Assembly: GCA_023134935.1 (NCBI GenBank) | Contig: JAGLUD010000014.1 | Span: 1-9,512, forward strand | DNA length: 9,512 nucleotides | Source of the DNA: Paracoccaceae bacterium | GTDB taxonomy: Bacteria; Pseudomonadota; Alphaproteobacteria; Rhodobacterales; Rhodobacteraceae | Direction of reading: 5' to 3' | Shown here: positions 1-5,647 of the stretch, in pieces | Layout: each line of letters starts with the position of its first letter | How positions within the stretch are numbered: the first letter of the stretch is position 1 | Made by a program: the position numbers and the translations under genes | The notes under the pieces: generated by a model | The model's database searches: none | What the model was told of the DNA's origin: nothing | What the model saw: the letters and a program-made list of their open reading frames with translations, nothing else

Positions 1-411
1 TCGACAGGTGACGCGCCGCCGTTCCTGCTGCTGATTTGTTACGAGGCGATCTTCCCACAACACGCGTCTGTGGATGGTGCGCGCGCGGACTGGATCGTGC
101 AGGTGACCAACGATGCTTGGTTCGGAAAATTCAGTGGCCCGTATCAGCATTTGGCACAGGCGAGGGTTCGCGCGATTGAGCAAGGTTTGCCGCTGGCGCG
201 CTCGGCCAACACAGGTGTTTCGGCGATGGTGGACCCGTTTGGTCGCGTGATCGAGGCAATTCCGTTGGGCGAAATGGGTGTGATTGACGTTTCGTTGCCC
301 GCGCCGTTGCCGGAAACGTTCTATTCGCGCAGTGGGGACTGGCCGATTGCAGGAATTTTGCTGTTGTTAACATTATTGCAACTATTGCCCGTTAAAAGGC
401 GCCGCTCCTGA
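1..411 (+). CDS. lnt: Apolipoprotein N-acyltransferase, C-terminal part (5' end outside window)
   Basis: Lnt transfers an acyl chain from phospholipid to the N-terminal cysteine of apolipoproteins at the periplasmic face of the inner membrane, the last step of lipoprotein maturation. The frame is open from base 1, so only the last 136 codons are visible. They hold the end of the nitrilase-like (CN hydrolase) domain: CYEAIFP with the catalytic cysteine codon at 37-39, then VTNDAWFG and the stretch around RAIEQGLPLARSANTG, all typical of Lnt. A hydrophobic segment (GILLLLTLLQLLPV) and a basic tail (KRRRS) follow, matching the final membrane helix with a cytoplasmic end. A GTG at base 70 would lie after the catalytic cysteine and is not a credible start. 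The Glu and Lys of the catalytic triad would be upstream of the window. I see no strong terminator after the stop. Confidence 0.95.
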   Translation, partial: STGDAPPFLLLICYEAIFPQHASVDGARADWIVQVTNDAWFGKFSGPYQHLAQARVRAIEQGLPLARSANTGVSAMVDPFGRVIEAIPLGEMGVIDVSLPAPLPETFYSRSGDWPIAGILLLLTLLQLLPVKRRRS

Positions 412-462
412 GAATTACCCAGATTCCTGCACCGTGTGCGTCTATTAAGCAGCATCAGGGCA

Positions 463-490
463 TTGACGTCACGACTTCGCTTCATTTAGA
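463..490 (+). promoter_or_regulatory. Possible sigma70-type promoter for metK
   Basis: TTGACG at 463-468 is a good -35 hexamer, and TTTAGA at 485-490, 16 bases later, is a weak -10. Transcription would then begin near 497, leaving a leader of about 30 bases before the metK start. The -35 overlaps the perfect 8-base palindrome TGACGTCA (464-471). The -10 is poor, so this is a suggestion only. Readthrough from lnt is also possible, because no clear terminator separates the genes. Confidence 0.3.
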
Positions 491-498
491 GAAACATA

Positions 499-521
499 CC
501 GCCAGCTTTTAGCTATGGAGG
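499..521 (+). promoter_or_regulatory. metK leader hairpin pairing the Shine-Dalgarno sequence
   Basis: The likely metK ribosome binding site GGAGG (517-521) can pair with CCGCC (499-503), four G-C pairs around one G-A mismatch. The stem continues as AGCT (504-507) with AGCT (511-514) over a TTT loop, leaving A515 and T516 bulged. This would hide the SD and could make metK translation switchable. In many Rhodobacterales a SAM/SAH riboswitch pseudoknot precedes metK. I looked for its core (a GGCTTCCTGGCG-like loop plus a downstream GGAGCA) and did not find it. The fold was worked out by hand without energy values. Confidence 0.35.
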
Positions 522-526
522 CCACA

Positions 527-1693
527 TTGGCTCGACAAAATTATATGTTCACCTCGGAATCTGTTTCCGAAGGTCACCCGGACAAACTCTGCGACCGTAT
601 TTCGGACGCGGTTCTTGATGCCTTTCTGGCTGAAGACCCGGAAGCCCGTGTGGCATGTGAAACTTTCGCAACGACAGACCGCGTGGTTGTTGGTGGCGAA
701 GTTCGTGGCCCGCAGCATGTGATCGACAGTGTCGAAGACATCGCGCGCAAATGTGTGCGTGACATTGGCTATGAGCAAGAAGGGTTCCACTGGAATACCT
801 TCAAGATGGATAACTACCTGCACGGCCAGTCGTCGGACATTGCGCAGGGCGTTGATGCGGCAGGTAACAAAGATGAAGGTGCTGGTGATCAGGGGATCAT
901 GTTCGGCTACGCCGTCGATGAAACCAAAGAGCTGATGCCAGCCCCGATTCATTATGCGCACGCGATTTTGTCCCGTTTGGCTGAGGTCCGTAAAAGCGGT
1001 GCCGAGCCGACGCTTGGCCCTGACGCAAAGACGCAGCTTTCGTTGCAATATGTTGATGGGAAGCCGGTTTCGGTTTCCTCGATCGTTTTGTCTACGCAGC
1101 ATTTGGATGAAAACATGACCTCGCAAGATGTGCGCGATGTGGTCGAACCGTACATTCGCGATATTTTGCCTGAAAGCTGGATTACGCCAAAGACTGCTTG
1201 GCACGTGAACCCTACGGGCAAGTTTGTGATTGGCGGGCCGGATGGCGACGCGGGTCTGACAGGGCGTAAGATTATTGTTGATACATATGGCGGCGCGGCA
1301 CCACATGGTGGCGGGGCGTTTTCGGGGAAAGACCCGACCAAGGTTGACCGTTCAGCTGCATATGCGGCGCGGTATTTGGCGAAAAACGTGGTGGCGGCTG
1401 GTTTGGCGAAGCGCTGTGTTATCCAGTTGTCTTATGCGATTGGCGTGGCTGAGCCTCTGTCGATTTACGCAGACACATACGGAACCGGCACGGTGCATGA
1501 AGTTGAGATTGAACGCGCTATTGCCGAAGTGATGGACCTGACGCCTCGCGGCATTCGCGAGCATCTGGGCCTGAACAAACCGATCTATCAGCGTACGGCA
1601 GCTTATGGTCATTTCGGGCGTGCGCCGGAAATGGACGGCGGCTTTAGCTGGGAAAAAACCGATCTGGTGGATGTGCTGAAGCGCACAGTTTAA
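527..1693 (+). CDS. metK: S-adenosylmethionine synthase (methionine adenosyltransferase)
   Basis: MetK makes S-adenosylmethionine from methionine and ATP, releasing phosphate and pyrophosphate. It is a cytoplasmic tetramer. The protein opens with the usual [18 protein letters not shown] stretch (GHPDK at residues 16-20) and carries both family signatures: [11 protein letters not shown] (118-128) and GGGAFSGKD (261-269), followed by [12 protein letters not shown] place the start at TTG 527: it gives 388 residues, close to the family norm of about 385, begins M-A-R-Q-N-Y as in relatives, and has GGAGG at 517-521 five bases upstream. An ATG at 515 would give four extra residues, but it overlaps that SD and has none of its own. 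trmB follows after 5 bases, so the two are probably co-transcribed. The first bases of the message may be regulated by the leader hairpin described separately. Confidence 0.96.
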   Translation: MARQNYMFTSESVSEGHPDKLCDRISDAVLDAFLAEDPEARVACETFATTDRVVVGGEVRGPQHVIDSVEDIARKCVRDIGYEQEGFHWNTFKMDNYLHGQSSDIAQGVDAAGNKDEGAGDQGIMFGYAVDETKELMPAPIHYAHAILSRLAEVRKSGAEPTLGPDAKTQLSLQYVDGKPVSVSSIVLSTQHLDENMTSQDVRDVVEPYIRDILPESWITPKTAWHVNPTGKFVIGGPDGDAGLTGRKIIVDTYGGAAPHGGGAFSGKDPTKVDRSAAYAARYLAKNVVAAGLAKRCVIQLSYAIGVAEPLSIYADTYGTGTVHEVEIERAIAEVMDLTPRGIREHLGLNKPIYQRTAAYGHFGRAPEMDGGFSWEKTDLVDVLKRTV

Positions 1694-1698
1694 CGTCT

Positions 1699-2424
1699 AT
1701 GTCTAACGAACCAAACATCAAACCAGCGGATGCACCGCGGCGGAATTTTTATGGCCGCCGTCGGGGCAAAGCCCTGCGTAAAAACCAGATTAAGCATCTG
1801 GATACGACGCTGGAGGCGGTTTCGCCCAAGGGCGTGTCAGTTGAGGAAAATCCTGACCGTAACCCCATTGATCTGGCGGCTTTGTTTGGCAACGATAATC
1901 CCGTTTGGTTGGAAATCGGGTTCGGCGGTGGCGAGCATCTTTTGCATATGGCGCAGACTTATCCCGACGTGAATGTTCTGGGCGTTGAAGCGTTTCTGAA
2001 CGGTGTGGCAAAAATCGTGCCGTTGATTGATGAACATAAGCTGAGCAATGCGCGGGTCTATTGGGGCGATGCACGGGATTTGCTTGAAGTGCTTCCTGAA
2101 AGTTCGCTGGAAAAGGTGTTTTTGCTGTACCCTGACCCGTGGCACAAAACGCGGCACCATGCGCGGCGGTTTGTGAATACCGAAAATTTGGGTATGATCT
2201 CGGGGGCGATGAAATCTGGTGGAATATTCCGGATTGCGACGGACATTGAAAACTATGTCCATCACACGCTAGAACGAATAATGCCACGGGATGATTTCGA
2301 GTGGTTGGCAGATGCCCCGCAAGACTGGCGCGAGCCATGGGGTGACTGGACCCGCACAAGGTACGAGGCAAAAGCGATCCGCGAGGGGCGCACGCCGCAT
2401 TACCTGACGTTTCGCAAGATTTAG
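1699..2424 (+). CDS. trmB: tRNA (guanine-N7-)-methyltransferase
   Basis: TrmB uses SAM to methylate N7 of guanine 46 in the variable loop of tRNAs. The 241-residue protein has an N-terminal basic stretch (FYGRRRGKALRK, 17-28) typical of the family. The SAM-binding motif I is EIGFGGGEHL (72-81). The family hallmark appears as YPDPWHKTRHHARR (144-157), where relatives have PDPWPKKRH. Near the C-terminus T-R-Y-E (220-223) matches the T-x-[FY]-E substrate motif. The start follows the metK stop by 5 bases and I see no good SD, so translation is likely coupled to metK. A weak 5-bp hairpin lies just after the stop (2428-2440, AACCG/CGGTT, loop GCA) but has no T-run, so it is not a convincing terminator. 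Confidence 0.95.
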   Translation: MSNEPNIKPADAPRRNFYGRRRGKALRKNQIKHLDTTLEAVSPKGVSVEENPDRNPIDLAALFGNDNPVWLEIGFGGGEHLLHMAQTYPDVNVLGVEAFLNGVAKIVPLIDEHKLSNARVYWGDARDLLEVLPESSLEKVFLLYPDPWHKTRHHARRFVNTENLGMISGAMKSGGIFRIATDIENYVHHTLERIMPRDDFEWLADAPQDWREPWGDWTRTRYEAKAIREGRTPHYLTFRKI

Positions 2425-2460
2425 CAAAACCGGCACGGTTGATGCAGGTCAAGGCGCAAG

Positions 2461-2504
2461 CATCCTTATGAGCGTTCAATGTAGAAAATTGAATGTGAAG
2501 GATG
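2461..2504 (+). promoter_or_regulatory. Long 5' hairpin burying the SD of the DksA-like gene
   Basis: Two nested inverted repeats form one extended stem. The outer arms are CATCCTT (2461-2467) and AAGGATG (2498-2504), 7 perfect pairs. The inner arms are CGTTCAAT (2473-2480) and ATTGAATG (2488-2495), 8 pairs including one G-U, with loop GTAGAAA (2481-2487). The internal loop is ATGAG on one side and TG on the other. The SD AAGGA (2498-2502), 7 bases before the start at 2510, lies entirely in the outer stem. There is no T-run after the structure, so it is not a terminator for trmB. A translational switch, for example an RNA thermometer or an sRNA/protein target, is an inference. As DNA the same dyad could also be a protein-binding site. 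Confidence 0.55.
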
Positions 2505-2509
2505 AGCTA

Positions 2510-2827
2510 ATGAAATCGATAACTGAACGTGAAACCCAATTACGGGCCCGCATGACCGAACTGGATGCACACCTGCATACTATCGAAGATGCGCTGGATG
2601 AGACCCCAGATAAAGACGTTGAAGAGCGTGCCGTTGAGCGTGAAAATGATGAAGTTCTAGAGGGACTGGGGAATGCGGAACTGCTGGAATTCCGCATGAT
2701 CGAAGCCGCATTGGCACGTGTAGCCGAAGACGAGTATGGTTACTGCGTGGACTGCGGCGACAAAATCACGGAAGAACGTCTGGACGTGTTGCCGGCGACT
2801 CCGAAATGTCAGAAATGTGCTTCCTAA
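2510..2827 (+). CDS. TraR/DksA-family zinc-finger protein (short DksA-type)
   Basis: Proteins of this family bind in the secondary channel of RNA polymerase and, with ppGpp, adjust transcription of stable RNA and biosynthesis genes. The 105-residue protein begins with a long helix (about 3-30) and a mostly acidic second helix (about 36-72), forming the expected coiled coil. A C4 zinc finger follows with cysteines 79, 82, 100 and 103 (YCVDCGD ... PKCQKC). At the coiled-coil tip, D36-V-E-E-R-A41 resembles the functional DxxDxA motif of E. coli DksA, with Glu in place of the second Asp. It is shorter than E. coli DksA (151 residues) but similar in size to the short DksA homologues of Rhodobacter relatives. 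I chose ATG 2510 because AAGGA lies 7 bases upstream. An in-frame ATG at 2468 falls inside the leader hairpin and lacks an SD. Whether it is the main DksA or a paralogue cannot be told from here. Confidence 0.88.
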   Translation: MKSITERETQLRARMTELDAHLHTIEDALDETPDKDVEERAVERENDEVLEGLGNAELLEFRMIEAALARVAEDEYGYCVDCGDKITEERLDVLPATPKCQKCAS

Positions 2828-2848
2828 ATCAATATGAAAGGAGCTGCT

Positions 2849-3052
2849 ATGCCTTTTGAAAGTCTAAAAGCCCGCATGGCGATGTTGTTGGAACAGATGA
2901 TCCATCAACCCGAAGACATGCACGAATTGCAAGAAACCCTGCGCGAAGAGTTGGCGGAGTTACGGGCCTCTGGTCTGCCGGTTCCGCTTGACCTTGTCGA
3001 GCTAGAGCAACGTTTGGAAGACCAGTTGAACTTGCCCAAGAAGGGTAAATGA
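2849..3052 (+). CDS. Small hypothetical protein, 67 residues, helical
   Basis: I do not recognise a family. The start at ATG 2849 is supported by a strong SD, AAAGGAG (2837-2843), 5 bases upstream. An ATG at 2834 would place that SD inside the gene. The product is Met- and Glu-rich, has no signal peptide or membrane segment, and appears to be two amphipathic helices (about 3-38 and 48-62) separated by a Gly-Leu-Pro-Val-Pro turn, ending in a basic PKKGK tail. It starts 21 bases after the DksA-like gene, and its stop codon overlaps the start of the permease gene (ATGA, 3049-3052). It therefore almost certainly belongs to that operon. It could be an accessory or regulatory peptide for either neighbour, but nothing in its sequence says which. 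Confidence 0.75.
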   Translation: MPFESLKARMAMLLEQMIHQPEDMHELQETLREELAELRASGLPVPLDLVELEQRLEDQLNLPKKGK

Positions 3053-4278
3053 AAGCGTCTTCAGACGATGTTACCCTTTCAAGGGTAATCAGCCTTCCGC
3101 TGCTTGTGTTATATGGCCTTGGCGTCACGATTGGCGCAGGCATTTATGTATTGGTTGGTGAAACTGCAGCGCAAGCGGGCATGTATGCGCCCTTGTCGTT
3201 CATTTTTGCCGCCATCGTGATGGCCTTTAGCGCCGGCACATTTGCCGAGTTAAGCGTGCGGTTCCCCCAAAGTGCCGGAGAGGCGATTTATGTTAAGGAA
3301 GGGTTAAGGTCCGAAGGGCTGTCGTTGTTAACTGGTGGCATCGTTTTGATGTCTGCGACCGTTGCTGCGGCCACGATCACGCTGGGTGGTACGGGCTATG
3401 TTCTGGAACTGGTAGGCCTTCCACGCGAAGTTGTTATCGTTTCGATCGTGCTGTTGATGGGCGGTATCGCGGCGTGGGGCGTTAAGGAATCCGTAATTTT
3501 TGCGGCTGTTTTTACAGTTCTTGAAATTCTGGGATTGTTGGTCATCATTGGCGCAGGCTTTTGGACGCAGCCGGATTTACTGGCGCGCTTGCCAGAGGTA
3601 ATCCCGCCGATTGGTGACATGGCCGCCCTGACGGCAATATTCACCACCAGCCTTATCGCGTTCTTTGCCTTCATCGGTTTTGACGATGTGGTTAATTTGG
3701 TTGAGGAGACAAAAAACCCCGCACGGACTATGCCTCTCGCAATTTTAATCGTGCTGGTTGTTGCCACCGTGTTGTATTTCTTGGTGACTGCCGTTGCGGT
3801 GCTGACGGTTCCGCTTGAGGATCTGGGGGCCTCGCAAGCGCCAATCGGGTTGTTGTTTGAACGACTTACAGGCAGCTCTCCTTTAGTTATAACGCTGATC
3901 GCGGTTGTTGCGACGCTGAACGGGATTGTGATTCAAATCGTTATGGCGGCGCGGGTTTTGTATGGTTTGGGCAAGAAAGGCAGCATTCCTACGTTCTTCG
4001 CCCGCATTCACCCCAAGACCCACACGCCTATGCTTTCAACGGGGTTGGTTACGGCTGTTATCTTGACGCTCGCGTTGTTTTTCCCAATCGGGACGTTGGC
4101 CGAAACGACGACGCAGTTTATTTTGGCGGTGTTTACCTTGGTTAATCTGTCGTTGGTGGTGCTAAAAATTCGCAAAGTTCCAGCGCCGGGTGGGGCTTAT
4201 ACCGTTGGCATATGGGTGCCCATTGGCGGCGTGATTGCCTGTTTGTTGCTGCTGGTCGGACCATACATCCTTTTATGA
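3049..4278 (+). CDS. APC-family amino acid/polyamine permease
   Basis: A polytopic inner-membrane transporter of the APC (amino acid-polyamine-organocation) superfamily, likely taking up an amino acid or amine by ion coupling. The substrate cannot be read from the sequence. The first helix carries the substrate-binding glycine motif GLGVTIGAGIY (about 23-33), and helix 6 has the broken-helix region FFAFIGFDDVVNLVEETKNP, both classic for the family. By eye I count about 11 hydrophobic segments. After the segment ending in VGPYILL the protein stops, so the usual twelfth helix seems absent, and at 409 residues it is shorter than the common 450-500. The start codon overlaps the stop of the 67-residue gene (ATGA), with AGAAGG (3039-3044) just upstream, pointing to coupled translation. 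No terminator is obvious before the next promoter region. Confidence 0.85.
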   Translation: MKASSDDVTLSRVISLPLLVLYGLGVTIGAGIYVLVGETAAQAGMYAPLSFIFAAIVMAFSAGTFAELSVRFPQSAGEAIYVKEGLRSEGLSLLTGGIVLMSATVAAATITLGGTGYVLELVGLPREVVIVSIVLLMGGIAAWGVKESVIFAAVFTVLEILGLLVIIGAGFWTQPDLLARLPEVIPPIGDMAALTAIFTTSLIAFFAFIGFDDVVNLVEETKNPARTMPLAILIVLVVATVLYFLVTAVAVLTVPLEDLGASQAPIGLLFERLTGSSPLVITLIAVVATLNGIVIQIVMAARVLYGLGKKGSIPTFFARIHPKTHTPMLSTGLVTAVILTLALFFPIGTLAETTTQFILAVFTLVNLSLVVLKIRKVPAPGGAYTVGIWVPIGGVIACLLLLVGPYILL

Positions 4279-4294
4279 CCTAACGTAAAAACAC

Positions 4295-4310
4295 ATTCAA
4301 TTATTGTAAT
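4295..4310 (+). promoter_or_regulatory. Operator-like inverted repeat upstream of blh
   Basis: ATTC-N8-TAAT at 4295-4310, in an AT-rich stretch, is an imperfect dyad. From memory, the persulfide-sensing ArsR-type repressors SqrR/BigR bind ATTC-N8-GAAT-like or AT-rich palindromes in front of sulfide and persulfide genes. This site differs from that form at one of the eight defined bases. It overlaps the proposed -35 element, which is where a repressor would be effective. No regulator gene is present in the window, so the assignment rests on position and partial sequence match. Confidence 0.35.
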
Positions 4311-4331
4311 ATGACGTGCGATCGCTATATA
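4304..4331 (+). promoter_or_regulatory. Putative promoter of the blh-DUF442-SulP operon
   Basis: TTGTAA (4304-4309) and TATATA (4326-4331) with a 16-base spacer fit a sigma70-like promoter, each hexamer matching the consensus at four positions. It sits in the 84-base gap between the permease stop and the blh start. A promoter is expected there because the metabolic theme changes and a gap this large is unusual in this compact window. The message would carry a leader of roughly 25 bases with the SD GGAG at 4352-4355. Confidence 0.4.
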
Positions 4332-4362
4332 GGACCTAACACAGTCATATAGGAGAGGGCCG

Positions 4363-5226
4363 ATGACCCCTGAAGTAAAAGCATTTTTCGACAACGCTAC
4401 CAACACGGTTTCGTTTGTAATCAAAGACCCGAACAGCGCAAGCGTTGCGATTGTAGATTCCGTTCTGGATTTCAATTTCTCGAATGGACATACCGATACA
4501 ACGTCCGCCGATGAAGTAATCGCCTATGTGCGCGCCAACGATCTGAAGGTTGAATGGATTTTGGAATCGCATGTTCATGCAGACCACCTTTCGGCCGCGC
4601 CGTACATCCAACAGCAGGTTGGCGGCAAGATCGGCATTGGTGCAAACATCACGATTGTGCAGGACGTGTTTGGCAAAGTCTTCAATGAGGGCAGCGAATT
4701 CCAGCGTGATGGGTCGCAGTTCGACAAGTTGTTCGTTGATGGTGACATCATCGAAATTGGCACCATGAAGGTTGACGTTATGCACACGCCAGGTCACACG
4801 CCTGCTTGTATGACCTACGTAGTGGGTGATGCGGCATTTGTGGGCGACACGATGTTTATGCCTGATTTCGGCACAGCGCGCTGTGATTTCCCCGGTGGTT
4901 CAGCCGAGGACCTTTACGCCTCTATCCAGAAGATTTTGACGTTGCCGGATGACACTCGTATTTTTGTAGGTCACGATTATAAAGCGCCGGGCCGTGACGA
5001 ATTTGCATGGGAAACTTCGGTTGCCGAGCAAAAGGCAGTGAACGTACACGTTGGTGCGGGCAAAGCCGAAGAGGAATTCGTGCAAATGCGGACGGATCGG
5101 GATGCGCAGCTGGCGATGCCCAAATTGATTGTGCCAGCTATTCAGGTTAACATGCGTGCAGGGCAAATGCCTGAGGCCGAAGAGAACGGCCAAGTATATC
5201 TAAAGGTACCAATTAATGCTCTCTAA
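4363..5226 (+). CDS. blh: MBL-fold persulfide dioxygenase-like hydrolase (Blh/ETHE1 type)
   Basis: Members of this branch of the metallo-beta-lactamase superfamily use one iron to oxidise glutathione persulfide or related sulfane sulfur to sulfite. Metal-site residues are visible: H70-x-H72-x-D74-H75 (SHVHADHLSA), H145 (HTPGHTPACM), D162 (VGDTMF) and the histidine of FVGHDY. GTARCDFPGGSA (170-181) matches the family's [TS]xRxDF..G segment next to the iron site, and the C-terminal GRDEFAWETSVAEQKAVN region is typical of Blh-like dioxygenases. At 287 residues it is a stand-alone domain. In several bacteria Blh is fused to an N-terminal DUF442 domain, but here that domain is the next gene. The start has GGAG 7 bases upstream. 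Older annotations may call it beta-lactamase-like or glyoxalase II-like, but the RxDF segment favours persulfide dioxygenase. Confidence 0.85.
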   Translation: MTPEVKAFFDNATNTVSFVIKDPNSASVAIVDSVLDFNFSNGHTDTTSADEVIAYVRANDLKVEWILESHVHADHLSAAPYIQQQVGGKIGIGANITIVQDVFGKVFNEGSEFQRDGSQFDKLFVDGDIIEIGTMKVDVMHTPGHTPACMTYVVGDAAFVGDTMFMPDFGTARCDFPGGSAEDLYASIQKILTLPDDTRIFVGHDYKAPGRDEFAWETSVAEQKAVNVHVGAGKAEEEFVQMRTDRDAQLAMPKLIVPAIQVNMRAGQMPEAEENGQVYLKVPINAL

Positions 5227-5244
5227 TACTGATAACCAAGGTTT

Positions 5245-5286
5245 CATCCGGGGCTTGCTCCGGATGGTTTCAGGTTCAAACGAACC
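5245..5286 (+). repeat. Two adjacent hairpins at the blh / DUF442 junction
   Basis: CATCCGG (5245-5251) and CCGGATG (5260-5266) form 7 perfect pairs with loop GGCTTGCT. A second hairpin follows: GGTTC (5273-5277) and GAACC (5282-5286), with loop AAAC. They fall between the blh stop (5226) and the conserved start of the DUF442 domain (5294). No T-run follows, so a classic terminator is unlikely. Such structures often stabilise or process the upstream part of an operon message. The second arm of the first hairpin contains an in-frame ATG (5264). Confidence 0.5.
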
Positions 5287-5293
5287 CAAACAA

Positions 5294-5623
5294 ATGCGTA
5301 TTCGCCAGATAACTGAGACGTATAGCGTTAGCGCCCAGATCAGCGAAGCAGATGTCGTTGCGATCAAAGAGGCCGGCTTCAAAACGCTGATGTGCAACCG
5401 TCCGGATGGTGAGAGCGCAGGGCAACCCACTTCTGATGCAATGAAAAAACTTGCGAAAGAGCATGGCTTGAAATTCTTCTACATACCGCAAGGGCATCGG
5501 GGAATTAGTAACAATACATTGATTGATTTTAAGAAAGCGGTCGTCGCTAAAAACGGTCCGGTACTGGCTTATTGCCGATCCGGCAATCGTTGCACTATGC
5601 TTTGGAACGCCCATCAAGGGTAG
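5294..5623 (+). CDS. DUF442/TIGR01244 sulfurtransferase or phosphatase-like protein, C-terminus short
   Basis: This family has a protein-tyrosine-phosphatase/rhodanese-like fold and is found beside, or fused to, Blh persulfide dioxygenases, where a role in sulfur transfer is assumed. From ATG 5294 the 109 residues start with the family's conserved opening (IRQITETYSVSAQI), then CNRPDGE (34-40), QPTSDAM, and the catalytic loop YCRSGNR with C94. The protein ends at HQG just after the active-site helix, whereas relatives run on for roughly another 20-25 residues. The start is uncertain. ATG 5294 fits the domain but has no SD. ATG 5216 overlaps the end of blh by 11 bases, has AAAGG (5202-5206) upstream, and adds 26 residues that do not look like the family. 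ATG 5264 lies in a hairpin. The stop TAG is in frame with the downstream SulP gene. Confidence 0.75.
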   Translation: MRIRQITETYSVSAQISEADVVAIKEAGFKTLMCNRPDGESAGQPTSDAMKKLAKEHGLKFFYIPQGHRGISNNTLIDFKKAVVAKNGPVLAYCRSGNRCTMLWNAHQG

Positions 5624-5647
5624 GTGATTCAGTCTAGGGGCGGCTCC

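Noticed and set aside
412..526. SAM/SAH or SAM-II riboswitch before metK
   Set aside because: Expected from the lineage, but the conserved core and its downstream pairing partner are not visible. I can only support a simple SD-pairing hairpin.
509..1306. Long minus-strand open frame (265 codons) over metK
   Set aside because: It is antisense to a clear metK with all family signatures, its composition is Arg/His/Asn-rich as in a shadow frame, and it has no recognisable domain.
2428..2440. Terminator after trmB
   Set aside because: The AACCG/CGGTT hairpin has only 5 pairs, a 3-base loop and no following T-run.
1790..2479. Minus-strand open frame of 229 codons over trmB
   Set aside because: It is antisense to a complete, motif-bearing trmB, with no domain and shadow-like composition.
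2468..2509. Upstream in-frame start (ATG 2468) for the DksA-like gene
   Set aside because: It has no SD, sits in the internal loop of the leader hairpin, and the extra 14 residues are not typical. ATG 2510 has AAGGA at proper spacing.
4327..4354. Direct repeat ATATAGGA at 4327-4334 and 4347-4354
   Set aside because: One copy overlaps the -10 and the other the SD of blh. The common use of such bases at both sites explains the repeat well enough, and eight bases is short.
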